From Nymphaea colorata (Eukaryota; Streptophyta; Magnoliopsida; Nymphaeales; Nymphaeaceae), in contig NC_045146.1 of assembly GCF_008831285.2 (NCBI RefSeq), positions 6,708,972-6,772,971 of the forward strand: a stretch of 64,000 nucleotides of DNA, written 5' to 3'. This document shows, piece by piece, positions 57,601-64,000 of the stretch (the first letter of the stretch is position 1; every line of letters starts with the position of its first letter). The notes below the pieces were generated by a model that made no database searches, had not been told where the DNA came from, and worked only from the letters and a program-made list of their open reading frames with translations. The position numbers and the translations under genes were made by a program.

Positions 57601-57736
57601 AAATTTAATAATCAGTAAGTTTCAATAGGTTGAACAAGAACAAGCAATGATTGCTAAATGACAATTATAATGCAAAAATGAAGGTAACGGATGGCCACTG
57701 CATAATTTCTGTCTGCGGTTTCACTCAAATTGGTTA
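54601..57736. other. No gene recognised
   Basis: Short ORFs (54,797-54,991 plus, 55,037-55,306 plus, 56,989-57,261 minus) have no identifiable domain. Base composition is typical intergenic plant DNA. Confidence 0.4.
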
Positions 57737-57814
57737 TTTGGATGAGATTTGAACTGACTTTAGTGGTGCTTGGTGGTTTGGATGCGATTTGAACTGACTT
57801 TAGTGGTGCTGGAT
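57737..57814. repeat. Tandem duplication, 40 bp period
   Basis: TTTGGATGAGATTTGAACTG and the bases to TTAGTGGTGCT are repeated at 57,777 with one difference in the first 20 bases (GAG against GCG). Confidence 0.9.
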
Positions 57815-60398
57815 TGAACTAAAGAAGATGGCATTTAAGTGCATTCCTTTCATTCTTGATAAACGTGAGAAGGAATTTATATTAGTTGATGAATATCTGT
57901 AGGACGCTGTGGTTCCCCAAGAGCCATAGAAGAATCGATTCAGTAATTGGAAGAGTCGACATTTGGCAGATCATATCTTATTGATGGGGCTCTCAATCAT
58001 CATCAAGTTACAGACTGAGATTTGATGTGTGCATGATCCAACTCAGCAATGTGCTATCTTTTTCTAACCCACGAGTGATGCCAGAAAAAAATGAAAAATA
58101 TCTCAAAAGTTGATAATCCCTTTTAGTGCAAAATCGGAGTGTTCGTGGAGAAACAAAGAGGACACCCAGATTTTTCCATAGATCCAAGAGATGAATATGG
58201 ATCCACTTCCTACTGAGATCCAAATTCATAAAAAATTAGTAATTTGAATCTAAAATATATCTTATTTAACTGAAGTTACTAAACTGGATCAAAACAGAGC
58301 TGACGAGTAAAAATGTGCCTGAACGTGAGTGTTTTACGGGTGCGTACGTACACATAAACAGGAACACTAGAATGTGCATATCAAGTGCCCTTGCCAAAAG
58401 CATGTAGATTTTTTTCGTTGCAACAAAAGCGTGTGGAGTTGGAATAAGCAAGTTACCCAGTGAAATACGAAGCCACTGGAGTTTGGTGGATGAAACCACT
58501 TCAGGCTTCGTGTTGGTAGTTGATCGGAATGGACCATACATGATATCACGCAAGATCAAAGTAATTGTATTTGAACAACAAAGTTACCACCATCACTGCT
58601 ATATTTGCCACTACTATTGACAATGCATTCCATAAAGATTATAACTTTGATGTCCACAAATCAAAAGTGATGTCGTATGGAATAAGCTCAATAATCTCTC
58701 CTAGTTGATGACATTGCATATCCACACAAGACTATGACGCTCATGCCCATAGATGAAAAGTGGCCACATCCTATTGGCGAAGTTCTTTGCCATCACTGCC
58801 ATAATTGGCACTGCCATTGACAGTTCATTAATTCTGATCAAGAGATTGCGACGTTATAAAGGGGGATGTAGCTGGGCGATCCTCTCTACCAAGTGGGTGC
58901 ACTACCCACCAACCAGGCACAAAATAATGGGCTCTGAAGCATAAACAGCAAAAGATAGGGAAGGTGTGGATGATGATGAATTAAATTCTAGGCCTCGATG
59001 CTTCAATAGTCTAAACAAGTGCCAAAAAGAAGATTAATCTGCATGAAATCCATATATGGCCAGAGCATATTATTAGGATGATTAAGCAAACTCGATTCCC
59101 CACGTCTTTCGATGGATGTGATAGTGCTACTGGAGACACCTAAATCTATAGCTTATGCCTGTCTAGTTTAATAAGGAATACATCTTTAGTTGGCTTTTCA
59201 TATCACTGGCACGCCTCAGCCACGTAACTCTCTCGATATGTATATATGCTTAGAGAATGTGAGTGTGATCAAACCTAAAAAAAAAGTTGAACTTGCAACT
59301 TGAAAAGCAACCAAAAGGCTTCTATCATGCTTATGCAAGTAGTATATTTACTTTCCCTTTCATTGCTTTCCGTGACCATCAAATAAAATAATACACTTTT
59401 GTATTAGGAGAAGGCAAATGAAATGACTTGTGTTACTTTTTCTAAGCAATAGTTTCTAGAACACGGAAACGGGTTACCGTGCAGAGCTTCTCTGTAATGA
59501 CCTAAATACCCCCATTTAAATAAAAAAAGAAGTTTTTTATGAGGACAAAAAAGGATTACCAAAGAAGTGAAAAGTTTAAAATGTATTTCTTTATAAAAGA
59601 TCCCAACCCTCTTTTTTTTTTTTTCCTTTAGTGTATGTTTCTGCCAGCACAGCCACCTGTGTACTCAAGTCGATCTCTTAAAAACTATCATCATAGTTGC
59701 AGACATGACTGTGTTGGCATGGCATCTATTACCTCCATGACACTTGGTTTCCAGTCTCAACAGCACGATGCCCAAAGCACAATGTCACTTTCTTTCTTTA
59801 TAACAAGAGCCATGTAAGTGGAGCAAGTTAATTTGCAGAAATTTATGAACATGCAAACTACACAAACAGCAACACATAGTGTTTGTAGGTACAGGGGGCA
59901 TTCCAGGAATGTGTTCTAAGATCGGAGGAATATTTCATTCCCAAGAACACAGTGTTCCTGTTAGCTCCATAAGTTATATGTTATATACATGCACAAGTTT
60001 CTATGTCTAACTATACAAATGAAACCCGCTAGAGTACAAGGAAATGCGCAGCTCACCTTCATCTTCATGAGATGCGAGCTACTTTGTCCACGAAGCTGCC
60101 TGTGTGCTGATCAAGAATAAGTATTTTCATGACCTGGGCTGCTATGAGTGGTTGAATTTTTGTGGCAAGCTAATGTTATCGCCTTGTTTCATTAATTAGC
60201 AACTTAATATAACGCTAGCTAGGTGCCTTGTCTAAGATCCCTCGTAACAAGTACATCCAAGAATGAAGATGTCTTCCCTTTGTGGGGAGGTGATGTGTTG
60301 GATTAGCAATTCAGTAAACAAAGAGTTTGGCGAATGCCATCGCATGGTGGAATCATACGTATGTATGAGTAGGCACACTAAGCCAAGAACTTATCCAC
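57815..60398. other. No gene recognised; one diverged local duplication
   Basis: At 58,575-58,660 and 58,775-58,855 related blocks occur, with CCATCACTGC followed by an ATTGACA word in each, about 200 bases apart. No protein family or RNA gene is seen in the rest. Confidence 0.4.
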
Positions 60399-60399
60399 A

Positions 60400-60434
<35 letters not shown>

Positions 60435-60435
60435 A
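60399..60435. repeat. CT microsatellite
   Basis: About 18 CT units with one TTT interruption. Confidence 0.9.
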
Positions 60436-61436
60436 AATCAATTGCGAGACTATGAAGATGGTGGCCAATATTATAAAAGTTAATACTTGGTTTGCTGAAT
60501 TATGCTGCATATATAGGTCCCTGTATAATTTGAAGATCAATAGCTCATAACTTCATAAATATTCTTTCAGATCACGATGGTCCAGGGGATAAATACATGA
60601 ACTGGATTTGCGTTGTGCAAAAGATGAAAATCAAAAGTTTTCCGAATTTTACCAATCATAATCTTGCTGCTACGTTTTGGTTTATCCAATACTGATTAGG
60701 ACGCATACTCTCTTTTTTAATAGTCTTGCATATTCTTGTATTTAATCTAACCCGCAGATATTATCTTTAAACTGATTCGATAAATAAAATATATTGAATT
60801 GACTCTTGCCATGTTTAAAGTTACTTTTAAAAAATAACTGAAACTTGGATTCTTTCTTTTTAATCAATAGATACTTTATAACAAGTAAAATATAAGGAAC
60901 ATATCTATGTATTTGGATATTTATTAGCTTCAGGTCGAGCCTAAAATGTTTCTTTAGATGTAGATTTGTCTAGGTGCTACTAAATATATTAGACGTGTGA
61001 AAAGAGAAAGAAAGAGAGAGAGAGAGAGCAGCTAATTGAAGCGAGGCAAAGGCTGGAGGCAACTTGATGCTTCATTAGAGAAATAAGAAAGCACAAAAGC
61101 ACACTGTGCCCATGTTGTCATACGCTACTGAGCAATGAATTTGTACACGCAGCTTTTGGATAGTTGTTTGATTTGGAACCAATGCTTTCATTCTTCCGTC
61201 TCGGGCCCACCAAGATTATGGCCTGCGTCCTCGACACCATGTCATGTATGCATATGCTTCTATGCCTCAGCATGTACGGTATTTCGGAGGGGCAGAGCTA
61301 GAAAATTCTAGGTAAAACGTACTATGTGTAAGATTTTAAAATTTTAAAAGCCACTAATGTATAAATGAAAAAAATTACTCATAAATGTCAACATGAAAAT
61401 AAGAAATTTTTTGCCCTCTTCCCTTGGTACTTTCTC

Positions 61437-61440
<4 letters not shown>
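60436..61440. other. No gene recognised; possible MITE-family fragment
   Basis: A GA tract lies at 61,005-61,028. Near 61,289 the sequence GAGGGGCAGAGCTAGAAAAT resembles the AGGGGCGGAG terminus of the MITE at 39,340, but no matching right end was found. Confidence 0.3.

Positions 61441-61492
<52 letters not shown>
61441..61492. repeat. AT microsatellite, about 26 units
   Basis: An uninterrupted AT array. The minus ORF 61,344-61,541 runs through it as Tyr-Ile repeats and is not a gene. Confidence 0.95.
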
Positions 61493-61494
<2 letters not shown>

Positions 61495-62320
61495 TCAACG
61501 TAATTGAATACAAATTGTCGTTGTACACAAAGTTGCTTCACTTCTACTTAGTTTCGTTTAGGACTTTTGCGTCATTTTATGGTGGTTCAAATAAATTTTT
61601 GGATCAGCTACCTAGCAGATGTAGGTGTATAAATCTTGTAACTCATAAAGCTGCAAACTTTCCAAATCTTGTAATCTTGCGGTGTCCTATTTACACATCG
61701 AATTCGACTGTGTGGATGGGTTTTCACGCACTACAGTTGTGACACTGCACGATTATGGAAAGAATATTGTAAAGAAACTTAAAAATTTGTCAATTTCTGA
61801 AAAGTGTGTTTCTACAGTTTCAGAGAATTTATCCTCTCCTCTTTACATGTGTTTCACACACACATACTATATTATATATATATATATATATAAGAAATTA
61901 ATTAAAATCAGCTAGATACCTCGTGATTCTTTTTCTAAAAATTAACTATCACAAAAGGTATATTCTATCACTACAAAATATGGCCGAACAGAACAACTGG
62001 TTATGGCCAATACATAATTTGCAATGGTCATTAGGAATGTGAATTTTTTTTTAAAAGAAAAACGTCTGGCCATTTGGAAGGGCCTTATATTTTCAACTTT
62101 CATTGTTCTTTTTTTTTTTTTGAAATCTTACTCCCCTCCCACCACTGCCAACGGCCTGCCAGAATTTCACCGGAAGGAAGGGAAAGCCCCACCAGTTGGG
62201 TGGAGGAAAGGGAGAGTGGCGACTTCTCCCCTCCCATCGCCGGAGTCTATGGGCTTCCCCTTTCCTCCGCCCATGATGGATGGAGGGCACAGGGTGCCGC
62301 TGTGGCTGTTAGAGGACGAA
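61493..62320. other. Mixed intergenic DNA with a GC-richer block
   Basis: ORFs at 61,515-61,742 and 61,682-61,915 lack motifs. A short AT array lies at 61,872-61,892. From 62,130 to 62,320 the DNA becomes rich in CCTCCC and GGAAGGG words, with overlapping ORFs on both strands and no domain. Confidence 0.4.
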
Positions 62321-62371
62321 GGATATATATATATATATATATATAAAGAGAGAGAGAAAGAGAAAGAGATG
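62321..62371. repeat. AT then GA microsatellite
   Basis: About 11 AT units, then a GA-rich purine run of about 25 bases. Confidence 0.9.
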
Positions 62372-63088
62372 CACGATCGGACGGTCCATGTTTGATGTCT
62401 CCTGATTTCCACTAAAATTATAGTCATCATTCGTTTTTATTATATATAGTCAAATCTTGCTTAGATTTCTCAGTTACAAAAGCCAACAAGCCAGTATCTA
62501 GTAATTCGTAGATCATGTGAACTAGATATATGTAAAACGTCTGCATTTAGATTTCATTTTCTACATCTAAATAAGAGTCGCCAATGTAATCGAAGTGGAA
62601 AACGGTCGCTTTCCACCAGTTCTAATTTAGATAAGTTCAGATCACCATAATAAAGTGCGCAATCCAATTCTATGCTGAACAAATACACAAAATAGCTGCC
62701 AAAACCCATACAACCACGTTTTTTCTCTTTTCTTTTATAATGAGAGGAGTTGGAAAGGAAACCCAGAGATGAATACTGGTAGAAGTGCTTGTTTAAGTAT
62801 ACTTTCCTGAAATTAGGTTTTATACGCATACTCTCAATTTAATTAGCAAAAAGGAGTCGAACCATGTCAGCCAACAATCTTCGCTGCTAAATCGACATCC
62901 TTAAGTTATGCGTTCATAAATGCAAAGATTTATTGAAGACACCGAACAATCTACATTAGTTGAAACACAAATGTACGGGACAAGAGCCCGGGCCGATTTG
63001 ACTATATTGGTGGCAAACCAGATTCAATTTGGCAGCTAGCTAGCGTCATTGAAAAGTATATCTAGATGTCAAATTTATTTTTCAACTA

Positions 63089-63090
<2 letters not shown>
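62372..63090. other. No gene recognised
   Basis: The 91-codon minus ORF at 62,554-62,829 has no known motif. The remainder is AT-rich. Confidence 0.4.

Positions 63091-63179
<89 letters not shown>
63091..63179. repeat. Long AT microsatellite, about 44 units
   Basis: The longest simple repeat of the window, pure AT over nearly 90 bases. It can form cruciform or slipped structures and its length is likely to vary between individuals or assemblies. Confidence 0.97.
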
Positions 63180-63185
<6 letters not shown>

Positions 63186-63667
63186 TAATCAAACCTGCAA
63201 CTTGGCCGACTTCCATTTTTTTGCTTGTCAGGTCGTGAAAGAAATATAAAGTGGTTCGTAAGGAGGTTGATGCAATGGTTTGGTTAGGCGCTACTTGGCG
63301 GTCAGTTTTCATTTTAAGCATAAGGGCAACTTTTTTTATTGTAAAAAGGGTTCACCAATGCACAAGTTAAAACATAATAAAGACAGAAAAACTGGAGCAG
63401 TAACCCAAACCTTATACTGATAAGAAGGTGGATGAAAACTTCGATTGGATAACAAATCTCTCTTACTCACTCCAAAAAAGACTCACACACACCGAATGGT
63501 GCTGAGTTGAAGACCTTGAGTTTAAGCTGGCCTGAACTTTCTTATAGTGCCGTTCTCATCAGATTCGGTGGTTTCTCTCACAGCCTCACTTGGAAAATTA
63601 AATATAGAAGGTAATGACTTTCGCCGGAAAGGCATTCTGCACTTACTGATTATAAATATGATCACGG

Positions 63668-64000
63668 TTTGACTCCTTGGGGGGGGGGGGGGGGAGAAGA
63701 ATGTGCTGAAAATATTCTTTCACCCCCCAACTATTTTGTACTACCAATTCGTAGTAGCTTTTTTGCTTGTTGTTCACATCTTCATCATTGCCTAACAATT
63801 CTATCAAAACTGTGTTTGGCATTTACTGTTCCTTGCATTTTATAATTACAATTTGACTCCTGTAAGAACAGAATGTGCCCAAAATATTCTTCTCCCCCGA
63901 CTACTTTGTACTGCCAGTTCCTTTACATTTTCATCATTGCGATTGCGTAACAGTTATTGAAGATCTTTTGGCATTTGTGACTACTTTGTTTTCATATTTG
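63668..64000. repeat. Imperfect tandem duplication of about 184 bp, with a 16-base G run
   Basis: TTTGACTCC starts both units (63,668 and 63,852). Shared order: GAATGTGC, AAAATATTCTT, CCCC, a GACTACTTTGTACTGCCAGTTC-like block, CATCATTGC and TTTGGCATTT. The first unit carries a run of 16 G at 63,679-63,694, absent from the second, which has GTAAGAACA instead. The second unit runs to the window end. Confidence 0.8.

Noticed and set aside
1-64000. CRISPR arrays, operons, bacterial signals
   Set aside because: No regularly spaced repeats, Shine-Dalgarno sites or polycistronic layout. Everything points to a plant nuclear genome.
1-64000. tRNA and rRNA genes
   Set aside because: I looked for TTCGAA-type T-loops and conserved arms. 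Isolated words (3,767; 46,535) have no cloverleaf context. A covariance search would be decisive.

Overview
The window is nuclear DNA of a flowering plant. It is AT-rich and full of CT, GT and AT microsatellites, and it has spliced-looking exons, no operons, and remains of typical angiosperm transposons: Ty3/gypsy of the Tat (Ogre-like), Athila and CRM-like lineages, hAT, and small non-autonomous DNA elements. Nothing fixes the species. Almost all recognisable coding sequence belongs to decayed mobile elements. No intact gene and no RNA gene was found.

Layout. 1-2.39 kb: gene-poor DNA with a 287 bp hAT-type MITE (perfect 8 bp target duplication) and a second GC-rich repeat. 2.39-15.54 kb: a minus-strand Tat/Ogre-like element (Tat1) with about 3 kb LTRs, a plant-mobile-domain (PMD) ORF1, gag, protease, RT and RNase H. 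Its integrase is gone and the RNase H/integrase linker is fused directly to a truncated 3' LTR. 15.54-17.7 kb: plus-oriented LTR remnant of another Tat family. 18.0-19.9 kb: unexplained repeats. 20.1-22.3 kb: broken hAT transposase with BED finger, DUF659 region and C-terminal dimerisation motif.

24-28.4 kb: the best host gene evidence, at least four minus-strand exons in one phase (25.68-27.92 kb). One 23-codon exon is tandemly duplicated and the extra copy is disabled. 28.39-38.23 kb: nested retroelements. An Athila fragment (gag, primer site, 5' LTR) lies inside the PMD ORF of a second Tat element (Tat2), whose LTR of about 4.2 kb ends at 38,231. A plus-oriented piece of the same LTR family lies at 28.39-28.98 kb, so the cluster holds large inverted repeats.

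38.2-41.3 kb: intergenic DNA with a 211 bp MITE (10 bp target duplication), a compound triplet microsatellite and a possible plus-strand exon. 41.335-50.997 kb: a complete but dead CRM-like chromovirus on the minus strand, with target duplication TTTAC, 459 bp LTR, primer site, gag start and polypurine tract. Its 5' LTR is split by a roughly 3.05 kb insertion that looks like a solo LTR. 51.0-64 kb: a possible terminal exon just after the insertion, then long stretches without genes, with small tandem duplications, MITE-like repeats and long AT arrays.

The open reading frames do not cooperate in a pathway. The window records successive insertion, nesting, LTR loss and deletion. The most interesting points are the PMD domain in two Tat elements, the exact deletion joining pol to an LTR, the CRM-like pol frame that runs into its own 3' LTR, and the decayed tandem exon. 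All comparisons were made by eye.
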